Source: Pseudoflavonifractor sp. Marseille-P3106 (GTDB taxonomy: Bacteria > Bacillota > Clostridia > Oscillospirales > Oscillospiraceae). From it: a DNA stretch of 64,000 bases. The notes beneath the pieces were generated by a model that was not told where the DNA came from, made no database searches, and saw only the letters and a list, made by a program, of their open reading frames with translations. A program made the translations under genes and the position numbers. This document shows, in pieces, positions 24,251 through 32,694 of this stretch. Within the stretch, counting starts at the first letter, position 1. Each line of letters begins with the position of its first letter. The DNA is taken from the NCBI GenBank assembly GCA_900169975.1, contig LT827120.1:88951-152950 (forward strand). Reading direction: 5' to 3'.

Positions 24251-25417
24251 ATGAAAAAGTTTCTGCCACTGCTGCTGGCACTGACAATGGTATTTAGCCT
24301 TGTGGCCTGCGGCAACTCCAACAGCACCAAAAACGATCAGAGCGGCGCAGATCAAAGCAACACCCCGACTCAGACCCCGGATGCCGGCAATGCTGAGCAG
24401 TCGGAGACCCGTATCATCACCGATATGCTGGGGCGTGAAGTCGAGATTCCTGCCAAGATCAATACAATCATCTGTAATGGCAGCAATGCCCTGCGTATGG
24501 TTTCTTACCTGCAGGCTACCGGCATGATAGTAGGTGTGGAGGAAACCGACAAGGGTTATGAGACATCGACCAAGCGGGATTATGCTCATGCCTATTATGA
24601 TATCTTCAAGGATATGCATGTTATCGGCAAGGGCGGTGGCACTGCCTACACCGCTTATCCTGAAGAGATTTTAAAGGTTCATCCCGACGTGATCCTGACC
24701 TGTTTCGTACAGGAGGCTGCCGAACAGCTGCAGAACGAGACTGGTGTTCCCGTGGTCAGCATTCGTTGCCCAAGCGCCAACTTTATTGACGAAAACTGGT
24801 ATGCAGCATTGCGCCTGACCGCTGAGCTGACCGGCACTGAGGAGCGTTGTGAGGAACTTCTGAGCTACATCGACGAATGCAAGGCTGACCTGAAGGAGCG
24901 GTCCTCTACCGTTGCGGATGAGGACAAGCCCACGGTTTATACCGGCGCTGTTACTTTCTCTGGCGGTCACGGTTTTGCCGGCACCTATGCCAATTTCGGC
25001 CCCTTCCTGGCCATTGACGCCAAGAACGTTGCTGATGAGACTGGCGAAAAAGCCGCTTTCGAAGTCGATCTGGAGAGGGTCCTCGTCTGGGATCCCGATG
25101 TTATTTTCCTCGATCCTGGAAACATGAATTTGGTCAATGATGAGTACAAATCCAACCCTGATTTTTTCCATTCCCTGAGTGCTGTTCAGAACGGTGAAGT
25201 ATACACCATGCCCTCTTTCAATAATTACTCCACCAATATCACCTACTGCATCATGAATGCCTACCACGCTGGCAAGGTGCTGTATCCAGATCAATTTGCA
25301 GATATTGATCTGGAGGCTAAGAGCACCGAGATCATGAATGAGTTCCTGGGCACGTCTTTCTTTGATGACATGGAAGCAGATGGTCTGTACTACGGAAAAC
25401 TGACACTAGGTGAGTAA
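24251..25417 (+). CDS. ABC transporter substrate-binding lipoprotein (metallophore or metal)
   Basis: A 388-residue lipoprotein of the cobalamin/iron-siderophore binding class. The lipobox is LVAC (Cys20), followed by an acidic, Gln/Asn-rich linker and a two-lobed domain with RIITDMLGREVEIP, the usual start of the periplasmic binding fold. It sits outside the membrane and hands its ligand to the permease. Related proteins carry ferric siderophores, haem, cobalamin or, in Helicobacter (CeuE), nickel complexes. The larEBC genes downstream make nickel the attractive candidate, but the sequence alone does not prove it. Confidence 0.88.
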   Translation: MKKFLPLLLALTMVFSLVACGNSNSTKNDQSGADQSNTPTQTPDAGNAEQSETRIITDMLGREVEIPAKINTIICNGSNALRMVSYLQATGMIVGVEETDKGYETSTKRDYAHAYYDIFKDMHVIGKGGGTAYTAYPEEILKVHPDVILTCFVQEAAEQLQNETGVPVVSIRCPSANFIDENWYAALRLTAELTGTEERCEELLSYIDECKADLKERSSTVADEDKPTVYTGAVTFSGGHGFAGTYANFGPFLAIDAKNVADETGEKAAFEVDLERVLVWDPDVIFLDPGNMNLVNDEYKSNPDFFHSLSAVQNGEVYTMPSFNNYSTNITYCIMNAYHAGKVLYPDQFADIDLEAKSTEIMNEFLGTSFFDDMEADGLYYGKLTLGE

Positions 25418-25421
25418 ATAT

Positions 25422-26510
25422 ATGCAGAAAACCCAAACCGCACTGAAGAATTCATATCGGCGCTATATCCGGCGCAAATGGCTGGTGTTGTTTGTCCTGG
25501 TAGCTATTCTTTGCACCTGTGTTGTAGTCTCTATCTCTGTCGGATCATCAGGCCTGACGATTTCTGAGATTGTGACCGCATTGCTGGGGAAAGGAACCGC
25601 GCAGACCAGTGCGATCATCTGGAACATACGTATGCCCCGAATTGTTACCGGCATCATGGTGGGTATCGCATTGGCCTTGGCCGGCTGTATCATGCAGAAT
25701 GTGCTGCGCAATCCGCTGGCCTCCGCCTCTACCCTTGGCGTTTCCCAAGGTGCCTCCTTTGGTGCAGCATTTGCCATCGTCTGTCTAGATGCCGGTGCTC
25801 AAGTTAATGCCAGCACTTCCGCAGCGGCTGCCGTTTCCATCACCAACCCTTATCTGGTAACATTGTGCGCTTTTATTGGCGGCTTTCTGACAACGGTGAT
25901 AATCCTTGGTCTGTCGAGAATTGCCAGAGTTTCTCCGGCTACCATGGTCCTGGCCGGCGTGGCTCTCAGTTCCCTGTTCAGCGGCGGTACCACTATTGTA
26001 CAGTACTTTGCTGATGATGTGAAGGTAGCCTCCGTCGTCTATTGGACCTTCGGTGACTTGGGCCGCGCAAACTGGCAGGAAATTGCTTCGATTTTTGCTG
26101 TTACAGTCATTGCTCTGCTGTACTTCCTCGCCAACCGCTGGAATTTCAATGCAATGGAAAGCGGCGCTGACACCGCCAAGAGTTTGGGTGTTGCCGTCGA
26201 TCGGCTTATTTTGATCAGCATGACCTTGTGTTCCCTGATGGCTGCAGTTTCCACTGCCTTTGTGGGCTGTATCAGCTTCATTGGTTTGATTTCTCCTCAT
26301 ATGGTGCGGAAATTCGTGGGAAATGATTACCGTTTTCTGATTCCTGCCTCGGCATTGATGGGAGCAATCGTCCTGGTCCTTTCAGAGTTGGTCTCCCGTA
26401 TGATCGTTGCACCAAGCATTCTGCCCATCGGTGCCCTTACATCCTTCCTGGGTGCCCCCATGTTCCTCTACATGATTTTCAAAAGGGGGGGCATCAAATG
26501 GTCGAAGTAA
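25422..26510 (+). CDS. FecCD family ABC permease
   Basis: A 362-residue permease with about nine to ten transmembrane helices. RMPRIVTGIMVGIALALAGC and NPLASASTLGVSQGASFGAAF are standard for the BtuC/FecCD family. ATG at 25422 is preferred because AGGTGAG lies seven bases upstream; an in-frame GTG at 25410 also exists and would overlap the binding-protein gene. It overlaps the ATPase gene by 13 bases. A homodimer would form the channel for the ligand brought by the lipoprotein. Confidence 0.9.
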   Translation: MQKTQTALKNSYRRYIRRKWLVLFVLVAILCTCVVVSISVGSSGLTISEIVTALLGKGTAQTSAIIWNIRMPRIVTGIMVGIALALAGCIMQNVLRNPLASASTLGVSQGASFGAAFAIVCLDAGAQVNASTSAAAAVSITNPYLVTLCAFIGGFLTTVIILGLSRIARVSPATMVLAGVALSSLFSGGTTIVQYFADDVKVASVVYWTFGDLGRANWQEIASIFAVTVIALLYFLANRWNFNAMESGADTAKSLGVAVDRLILISMTLCSLMAAVSTAFVGCISFIGLISPHMVRKFVGNDYRFLIPASALMGAIVLVLSELVSRMIVAPSILPIGALTSFLGAPMFLYMIFKRGGIKWSK

Positions 26511-27247
26511 AAGACATTACTTTTTCCTACGGAAAGCATTCCATCTTAAAAGGCATTTCTTTTTCAGCAGAACCCGGTGACTGTGTCGGAATCCTCGGTA
26601 ACAACGGCGTGGGGAAATCCACTCTTATCACTTGTATGAACAGCATCCGAAAGCCTGACGACGGGTCGGTTTTGATCAATGGTAAAAGCATTTTTGAAAT
26701 GAGCCGTCTGGAGTTGGCCAGAAACGTTGCCTATGTGGCGCAAAAAAACGAGTTGAGCCAAACAACGGTTTATGACGCTATTCTGCTGGGCCGAAAGCCC
26801 TATATGACATGGAGCATGAACTGCGCTGACTATGCTCTTTGTGATGAAATGATGGAACGCATTGGCATGACAGATTTCAAACTTCGCAACATCAATGAAC
26901 TCAGCGGGGGCGAAGTGCAAAAGGTCATGCTGGCCCGCGCCTTTGTACAGCAGCCTAAGCTGCTGCTTCTGGACGAGCCCACCAGCAATCTGGATCCTAG
27001 AAACCAGTACGAGATGATGAAGCTGGTCCGTCAGATGGCGCTGGAACAGGGTATCTCCGTGCTGGTGGTCATCCATGACCTGAATTTGGCTCTGCGCTAC
27101 TGCAACCGTTTCCTTTTTATAAAAGATGGTAGTGTGTACGATTACGGCGATGGGTCTGTTGTAACGGAAAAGGCGCTTCGGGATGTCTATGGGATCAATG
27201 CTTCCTTGGTCATCCATGATAATAAAAAATTTGCAATTATCAAATAA
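26498..27247 (+). CDS. ABC transporter ATPase (FecE/BtuD type)
   Basis: A 249-residue nucleotide-binding subunit: Walker A GNNGVGKST, Q-loop near YVAQKNE, signature LSGGEVQK, Walker B LLLLDEPTSNLD and switch histidine in VIHDLN. It powers the FecCD-type permease encoded just upstream. The 13-base overlap and absence of internal terminators support tight co-expression with the binding protein and permease. Confidence 0.93.
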   Translation: MVEVKDITFSYGKHSILKGISFSAEPGDCVGILGNNGVGKSTLITCMNSIRKPDDGSVLINGKSIFEMSRLELARNVAYVAQKNELSQTTVYDAILLGRKPYMTWSMNCADYALCDEMMERIGMTDFKLRNINELSGGEVQKVMLARAFVQQPKLLLLDEPTSNLDPRNQYEMMKLVRQMALEQGISVLVVIHDLNLALRYCNRFLFIKDGSVYDYGDGSVVTEKALRDVYGINASLVIHDNKKFAIIK

Positions 27248-27262
27248 AAAGGAGAATCAACC

Positions 27263-27793
27263 ATGGATAAGAGAGCGCTTTGGGAAAAATGCGTTGCATT
27301 TCATGGACATGAGTGCCCCGGCCTGACGATTGGATATCGTGCGGCTCTATACGCCATTGACCTGTTGGAATTGACCTTTTCTAATGATGAGCAGGTGGTC
27401 TGTATCACAGAGAATGATGCCTGTGGTGTGGATGCGATCCAGGTATTGCTGGGGTGCAGTGTAGGCAAGGGGAATCTGCTCTTCCATATGACGGGCAAGC
27501 AGGCATTTTCTTTCTACAACCGTAAGACCGGAAAATCTGTTCGTTTGGTCCTGAACAAGCCCCTTGGAGAGTTGACCAGAGAAGAGTCCTTTCGCTATTA
27601 TCACGCATGCAAGCAGGAAGATCTGTTTACAGTCAAAGAAACGAAAATCGAAGTCCCTGAGCGTGCACGGCTGTTTGATTCTTATGCTTGTGAATGCTGC
27701 GGTGAAACTACGGGCTCAAACTGGATCCGTCTCTCCGGCGGCAAAAAGCTCTGCATAGACTGCTATCAGAGATATGATCGGTTCAACGTATGA
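27263..27793 (+). CDS. FmdE family protein with zinc-ribbon tail
   Basis: A 176-residue protein of the family named after formylmethanofuran dehydrogenase subunit E. The N-terminal domain has the signature FHGHECPGLTIGYRAA and ENDACGVDAIQVLLGCSVGKGNL, rich in potential metal ligands. The C-terminal part has two Cys pairs, CECCG and CIDC, that fit a zinc ribbon. Bacteria with this protein generally lack methanofuran, so the name does not give the function. It starts 15 bases after the ATPase gene behind AAAGGAG. A role in metal handling for the importer or the NPN pathway is an inference from position. Confidence 0.85.
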   Translation: MDKRALWEKCVAFHGHECPGLTIGYRAALYAIDLLELTFSNDEQVVCITENDACGVDAIQVLLGCSVGKGNLLFHMTGKQAFSFYNRKTGKSVRLVLNKPLGELTREESFRYYHACKQEDLFTVKETKIEVPERARLFDSYACECCGETTGSNWIRLSGGKKLCIDCYQRYDRFNV

Positions 27794-27862
27794 TTGACTC
27801 TTCGGTGAGAATCCTGACTCTGCGCAGGGTCTGGGCAAAACACATGATGGAGCCATTCGATA

Positions 27863-27900
27863 CGCAGGGCCTGTATTCCGTATTGGATATAGGCCCTGCG
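27863..27900 (+). terminator. Hairpin after the fmdE-like gene
   Basis: CGCAGGGCCT pairs with AGGCCCTGCG around an imperfect inner stem. No T run follows, so it is a weak terminator at best, separating the importer unit from larE. Confidence 0.5.
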
Positions 27901-27949
27901 GTTTCCAGTTTCTGTATGGGACACCGTTTCCTTTTCTTTCAAATACACG

Positions 27950-27978
27950 GTGACAATCACTTCTTGCTTTTGTATAAT
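27950..27978 (+). promoter_or_regulatory. Promoter of larE-larB-larC
   Basis: GTGACA (27950-27955), 17 bases, perfect TATAAT (27973-27978), giving a short leader before the larE GTG at 28028. Confidence 0.75.
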
Positions 27979-28027
27979 GTCGGTAATATGCCAAAAAGCA
28001 CAAGTTTCTCCAAAGAAGGTATTTATT

Positions 28028-28777
28028 GTGACGCTCTATGAATTTTTTCAAAAGCACCCAAAAGTAGCCCTTGCGTTCTCCGGCGGCGTAGATTCTGCAT
28101 ATCTGCTTTATGCCGCGCTCAACTGCGGGGCACAGGTCCATGCCTACTATGTCAAGTCTGCGTTTCAACCTCGGTTCGAACTAGAGGACGCCATGCGGCT
28201 TGCGGCAGAACTGGGTGTGGACATGAAAGTGCTGGATGTAGATGTCTTGGACTGCCCGCAGATCGCAGCCAATACCGCAGAGCGCTGCTATTACTGCAAA
28301 TATTCTATTTTTAAGGCTATTATCAACGCAGCGTCAGAAGATGGGATCTCTGTCCTGATAGATGGAACCAATGCGTCCGATGATGCAGGTGACCGTCCCG
28401 GTATGCTGGCACTGCGGGAATTGACGGTACGCTCCCCCTTGCGGGAGTGTGGACTCACAAAGACAGAGGTACGGCGTCTTTCTAAGGAGGCAGGCCTCTT
28501 TACTTGGGACAAACCCGCCTATGCTTGCCTTGCCACCAGAATCCCAACCGGAGAAGAGATCACCAAGGAAAAGCTTCAGAGAACTGAGCGGGCAGAAGAT
28601 TATTTGTTCTCCGCTGGTTTTACCGACTTTCGGGTGAGAATGATGGGCAGTGCTGCAAGGATTCAACTTCCAGAGCGTCAGCTTCCTTTTTTGCTTAACA
28701 AGCGGAAGGAATTTTTGGGGGAATTGAAAAAATATTACAGCGCAGTTTTACTGGATCTGGAGGTGCGCGGTGAATAA
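28028..28777 (+). CDS. larE: LarE, ATP-dependent sulfur insertase for NPN cofactor
   Basis: A 249-residue PP-loop enzyme with SGGVDS at residues 18-23. LarE adenylates pyridinium-3,5-biscarboxylic acid mononucleotide and converts its carboxylates to thiocarboxylates. Cys87 and Cys90 (CYYC) and Cys167 (YACLATRIP) are present. The Lactobacillus plantarum enzyme sacrifices the Cys equivalent to 167, whereas the Thermotoga type binds a [4Fe-4S] cluster through three cysteines; this protein has the three-Cys pattern. GTG at 28028 is chosen because AAGAAGG lies eight bases upstream; a longer open frame from 27950 lacks a site. It overlaps larB by 8 bases. Confidence 0.93.
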   Translation: MTLYEFFQKHPKVALAFSGGVDSAYLLYAALNCGAQVHAYYVKSAFQPRFELEDAMRLAAELGVDMKVLDVDVLDCPQIAANTAERCYYCKYSIFKAIINAASEDGISVLIDGTNASDDAGDRPGMLALRELTVRSPLRECGLTKTEVRRLSKEAGLFTWDKPAYACLATRIPTGEEITKEKLQRTERAEDYLFSAGFTDFRVRMMGSAARIQLPERQLPFLLNKRKEFLGELKKYYSAVLLDLEVRGE

Positions 28778-29531
28778 CGAGATTAAACAAATTTTAGAAG
28801 CAGTACATTCCAGAGAGTTGTCTGTGGATGATGCACTGTTGAGAATCAAGACAGAACCTTTTGAAGATATTGGCTTTGCCAAAGTAGACCTGCACCGAAA
28901 AATCCGGCAGGGCGTGGCGGAGGTGATTTACGGTGCCGGAAAAACGCCGGAGCAGATTATCGGGATTCTGGATGTCATGAAAGCGAATGGACAGGAAACC
29001 ATTCTGATTACCCGCATGTCTGAAGAAACCGCTGCTGTTATTGGTAAGCACCATGAGTTGGATTATCATAAAGATGCACGGGTGGGCATCGTTGGCAAGC
29101 TGCCAAGTGCCGATGGATTGGGTAAGATTGTAGTGGCCACCGGCGGGACCAGCGATATCCCAGTGGCGGAAGAGGCTGTGCTGACCGCACAGGTCCTTGG
29201 AAATGAAGTGGTTCGTCTATACGACGTTGGGGTTGCGGGGCTGCACCGAACTCTTGCACACTTGGACGATATCATGAGCGCCAGCGTGATTGTTGCTATT
29301 GCGGGAATGGAAGGTGCACTTGCCAGCGTGATTGGAGGCCTTGCAGATTGTCCGGTCATTGCTGTGCCGACCAGTGTTGGTTATGGTGCTTCCTTTAACG
29401 GCCTGTCTGCCTTGTTGTCCATGCTCAATTCCTGCGCCAGCGGAGTATCTGTGGTGAATATTGACAATGGCTTCGGTGCTGGATATCTTGCCAGCATGAT
29501 TAACCACATGGATGTAAAAAAGGAGGTTTGA
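28770..29531 (+). CDS. larB: LarB, nicotinate nucleotide carboxylase/hydrolase for NPN
   Basis: A 253-residue protein. The C-terminal half is a PurE-like domain (ATGGTSDIPVAEEA, YDVGVAGLHR, IAGMEGALASVIGG), and the N-terminal part is the LarB-specific segment. LarB carboxylates the pyridinium ring of nicotinic acid adenine dinucleotide at C5 and hydrolyses the phosphoanhydride, the first NPN step. It starts at a GTG within the end of larE, behind GGAGGTG, so it is translationally coupled. larC follows 3 bases after its stop. Confidence 0.94.
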   Translation: MNNEIKQILEAVHSRELSVDDALLRIKTEPFEDIGFAKVDLHRKIRQGVAEVIYGAGKTPEQIIGILDVMKANGQETILITRMSEETAAVIGKHHELDYHKDARVGIVGKLPSADGLGKIVVATGGTSDIPVAEEAVLTAQVLGNEVVRLYDVGVAGLHRTLAHLDDIMSASVIVAIAGMEGALASVIGGLADCPVIAVPTSVGYGASFNGLSALLSMLNSCASGVSVVNIDNGFGAGYLASMINHMDVKKEV

Positions 29532-29534
29532 GCC

Positions 29535-30749
29535 ATGAAAACGCTATATTTGGATTGTGGAATGGGTGCTGCGGGAGATATGCTCACTGCTGCGCTGCTT
29601 GAATTGCTCCCCGACCCCGATGCATTTATCCATGAAGTGAATGCGCTGGGCTTGTCCGGTGTCCATGTAAAAAAAGAGTCGGCGGTCAAGTGTGGTATCA
29701 TGGGCACTCATATTTCTGTAACGGTGAATGGTGAAGAAGAGAAGAGCTGCGAGTACCACCATGACCATGAGCACCCTCATGATCACGAGGATCGTCACAG
29801 CCACGGACACCACCACAGCGGTCTGCATGATATCGAGCACATCGTCCGGGATCATCTCCCTGTTTCAGAGAAAGTGAAGCAGGATGTGATGGCAGTTTAT
29901 GGACTGATCGCGGAAGCGGAAAGCTATGTACATGGTGTTCCGGTTTCTGAGATCCATTTTCATGAAGTCGGCACGATGGATGCGATCGCCGATATTACGG
30001 CGGTCTGTATGCTGATGGAAAAACTTTCGCCTGACGAGGTAGTCGTATCCCCGATCCATGTGGGCAGCGGCCAGGTCTGGTGTGCCCACGGTGTCCTGCC
30101 GGTCCCTGCCCCTGCCACCGCCCGCATCCTCAAAGATGTGCCCATTTACACAGGCCGGATCAAGGGCGAACTCTGCACACCCACCGGTGCCGCGCTGCTC
30201 AAGTATTTTGCGACCCGTTTTGGTGATATGCCGATCATGAAGACCCGCGGAATTGGTTACGGTATGGGCAAAAAGGATTTTGAGGCGGCAAACTGTGTCC
30301 GTGCCCTGTTTGGGGATACGGAAGATAAGACAGATGTCGTACTGGAACTCTCCTGCAACGTAGACGATATGACTGCCGAGCAGGTCGGCTATGCTATGGA
30401 GCGTCTGTTTGACGGCGGCGCACTGGAGGTCTACACCATTCCTGCCGGCATGAAAAAATCCCGTCCCGGCACGATGATCTGTGTGTTGTGCCAAGAACAA
30501 GACAAAGAAAAAACCGTTTCTTTGATTTTTAAATACACAACGACAATCGGTGTGCGGGAAGCAAAAATGCATCGTTACGTGCTTGACCGCAATGTGACAG
30601 CAAAAGAAACTCCCTACGGAATCGTTCGCCGCAAAGATTCTTCTGGGTATGGTGTGACCCGGTCAAAATATGAGTACGAAGATCTGACGCGTATTGCCAG
30701 AGAACGTGATATCCGCATTGAGGATGTTATTGCGGCAGTAAAGGATTAA
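29535..30749 (+). CDS. larC: LarC, nickel-inserting cyclometallase for NPN
   Basis: A 404-residue single-frame LarC. The N-terminus LDCGMGAAGDMLTAALLE is characteristic. A histidine-rich segment at about residues 75-103 contains 15 His and should bind nickel. HEVGTMDAIADI and the C-terminal SCNVDDMTAEQ complete the family pattern. LarC inserts nickel into the thiolated pincer nucleotide using CTP. In L. plantarum the gene is split and joined by a programmed frameshift; here no shift is needed. The ATG follows AAGGAGG. No larA lies in this unit, but one is encoded about 5 kb to the right. Confidence 0.94.
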   Translation: MKTLYLDCGMGAAGDMLTAALLELLPDPDAFIHEVNALGLSGVHVKKESAVKCGIMGTHISVTVNGEEEKSCEYHHDHEHPHDHEDRHSHGHHHSGLHDIEHIVRDHLPVSEKVKQDVMAVYGLIAEAESYVHGVPVSEIHFHEVGTMDAIADITAVCMLMEKLSPDEVVVSPIHVGSGQVWCAHGVLPVPAPATARILKDVPIYTGRIKGELCTPTGAALLKYFATRFGDMPIMKTRGIGYGMGKKDFEAANCVRALFGDTEDKTDVVLELSCNVDDMTAEQVGYAMERLFDGGALEVYTIPAGMKKSRPGTMICVLCQEQDKEKTVSLIFKYTTTIGVREAKMHRYVLDRNVTAKETPYGIVRRKDSSGYGVTRSKYEYEDLTRIARERDIRIEDVIAAVKD

Positions 30750-30831
30750 TAGGCAAAATTCGTGCAGTTTGCTTGTATTTAGATTCTACTTTGGCCCTAC
30801 AATATTTTTTGTAATTCGGTGTAATTACCAG

Positions 30832-30860
30832 TTGACCGTGGCTCTCATATACGGTACACT
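30832..30860 (+). promoter_or_regulatory. Candidate promoter upstream of the broken trmO
   Basis: TTGACC (30832-30837), 17 bases, TACACT (30855-30860). A terminator lies just downstream at 30907, so expression of the next gene from it would be poor. Confidence 0.45.
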
Positions 30861-30906
30861 GATTTTGCTTTTGGTTTTTCTTCATAAATTGACCTTAACG
30901 CAAAAA

Positions 30907-30951
30907 GACAGACGGGGCAACCCTTCCAGGCTTACCCCGTCTGTCCTTTTT
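30907..30951 (+). terminator. Terminator after larC
   Basis: GACAGACGGGG (30907-30917) pairs perfectly with CCCCGTCTGTC (30935-30945), followed by CTTTTT. Confidence 0.85.
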
Positions 30952-31011
30952 ACAGGCCCATTTTGCAACGCACCTGTTGTGATCTGAGGTTTCGGAAAAG
31001 GAACTGGGCGC

Positions 31012-31672
31012 ATGGGGGAAGAAAGGACCGTTCGGGAAGCGGCCCGAATGTGGAGCGATTTTCCCGGCAAATTTGGAATTCCACGCCAAAGCGGGCTGGT
31101 GTCAGCGCTGCATAGTACGATCGTGTTTGAACCGGAGTTCCGGAACCCTGACGCACCGCGGGGGATTGCGGGCTTTTCACACCTGTGGCTGATCTGGGAA
31201 TTCTCTGCCGCGGTGAGAAAGAGCTGGTCGCCTACTGTACGGCCGCCGCGGCTGGGAGGGAATACCCGCATCGGGGTGTTTGCCACGCAGTCCCCGTTTC
31301 GGCCCAATCCGTTGGGGCTGTCCTGCGTCCGGCTGGAGGGGGTGGACCTTGACACGCCGGAGGGGCCGGTGCTCCGCGTATCCGGCGCCGCCCTGATGGA
31401 CGGGACGCCCACTTTTGATATAAAGCCCTATGTGCCTGCCCTATGCCGACTGCCATCCGGAAGCAACGGAGGGCTTTGCCCCGGCTCCCGCCAAGGAACT
31501 GGAGGTCTTTTTCCCTCCTGCGCTTCTGGATCAGTTCCCTGAGAACCGCCGGGAAGCCCTGCGGGGCGTTTGGGCCTGTGATCCCCCGCCATCCTACCAG
31601 GATGATCCCGCCAGAATCTACGGGATGCGCTTCGCAGGGCCGGAAGTGAGCTTTCGGGCAGAGGGGAGATAG
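31012..31672 (+). pseudogene. Frameshifted trmO (tRNA-m6t6A37 methyltransferase) copy
   Basis: The frame from ATG 31012 matches TrmO/TsaA proteins (SDFPGKFGIPRQSGLV, FSHLWLIWEFS, SPFRPNPLGLSC) and is closely similar to the intact copy at 62544-63233. At 31433-31440 the bases TGCC occur twice in a row where the intact copy has one, so the frame shifts after DIKPYVP. The true C-terminal half (YADCHPEATEGFAPAP onward) continues in another frame to a TAG at 31670-31672. The protein would therefore lose its conserved end and be replaced by an unrelated tail. A sequencing error is possible but a 4-base tandem duplication is a typical slippage event. Confidence 0.85.
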
Positions 31673-31899
31673 TTGTCTGTACTCGCTGTGGCAAAAGCGC
31701 CCGGACGGGGCGTGGTGCCAATTTGCCTTGACATGAAGGCAAAAAAGAAGATTCTCAAAATTAGAAAAACCAGGGGCAAAAAAGGAAGCTTTCGGTCTGC
31801 CGCACTGGCATCGCAACAATTTTTGTGTTAAAATAAAAAATGGTATGCGTTAGCGCTCATGTGTCCCAATCAGGCAAAAACGGGGGGGGAGAAAACACC

Positions 31900-32604
31900 A
31901 TGCAGCATCGTTCAGTTAGCACCATCCGCAACCAGGTATACCAGATTCTCAAGGAGGATATCTGCAATGGAAAATACCGGCCCGGCCAGTGGCTGCAGGA
32001 AAATGAGGTGGCCACACAGCTGTCTGTCAGCCGCAGCCCGGTGCGCGAGGCACTGCGCCAGCTGGCGGCGGATGGCCTTGTGGTGGAGATTCCCAACAAG
32101 GGCGTATTTGTAAAGGAGTTCACCTCCCGGGATATCGAGGAGGTGTTCGATCTGCGGGTGCTACTTGAAAACTACGCCATCGGCCGCCTGCGGGACAACC
32201 TGTCCACCGCGGGCATGGAACAGCTGATGGCCTGCCTGGCCGAGCTGGAGCGCGCCCACGCCCAAAACGACCTGCGACGCTACATCGACGAGGACGCCCG
32301 GCTGCACAGCCTGCTGGTGGAGCTCAGCGGCAACAGCCTGCTGCGCTCCATGTACGATAGGGTGCATTCCATGAACCAGCAGTTCCGCATCTATTCTCTC
32401 ACCAGCAAGAAGCGCTTTGACGAATCCGTCGATGAGCACCGCGGCATGATCCACTGCCTGCTCACAGACAGCACGCAGGAGGCGCAGGCCATTAACCGGC
32501 AGCATCTGCAATTGGCGCGCGAAAAGATCATCGAGCATCTGGCGCAGCTTTCCGCGCAGGGGCCGGACGCCCCTCTGCCCGAGCCGCCCACCGAACCGCG
32601 CTGA
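31900..32604 (+). CDS. GntR (FadR subfamily) transcriptional regulator
   Basis: A 234-residue regulator: an N-terminal winged helix (VYQILKEDICNGKYRPGQWL, SRSPVREALRQLAADG) and an all-helical FCD effector domain with metal-ligand residues typical of sugar-acid and hydroxy-acid sensors. ATG at 31900 follows GGGGGGGAGAA; upstream in-frame codons lack conservation. It faces the GntP-lyase-LarA operon and ends at a strong terminator, so it is the natural candidate regulator of that operon and of the glycerate kinase gene, both of which carry the same 17-bp palindrome-like site. Confidence 0.9.
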   Translation: MQHRSVSTIRNQVYQILKEDICNGKYRPGQWLQENEVATQLSVSRSPVREALRQLAADGLVVEIPNKGVFVKEFTSRDIEEVFDLRVLLENYAIGRLRDNLSTAGMEQLMACLAELERAHAQNDLRRYIDEDARLHSLLVELSGNSLLRSMYDRVHSMNQQFRIYSLTSKKRFDESVDEHRGMIHCLLTDSTQEAQAINRQHLQLAREKIIEHLAQLSAQGPDAPLPEPPTEPR

Positions 32605-32612
32605 AACGCGTC

Positions 32613-32643
32613 AGGCCCCCGGTTTTCACCGGGGGCCTTTTTT
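32613..32643 (+). terminator. Terminator of the GntR gene
   Basis: A GC-rich stem (GGCCCCCGG with CCGGGGGCC) and a six-T run. Confidence 0.9.
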
Positions 32644-32694
32644 GTGGAGCGGCTACACATTCCCTGCCACCGCACATTGCAGACTGCGGACAGT

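Noticed and set aside
24251..27247. Firm call of an iron-siderophore transporter
   Set aside because: The family covers siderophores, haem, cobalamin and nickel complexes; only the context hints at nickel, so the ligand is left open.
31433..31440. Programmed frameshift in the left trmO copy
   Set aside because: A duplicated TGCC is not a slippery heptamer and the paralogue at 62544 has a single copy, so mutation is simpler.
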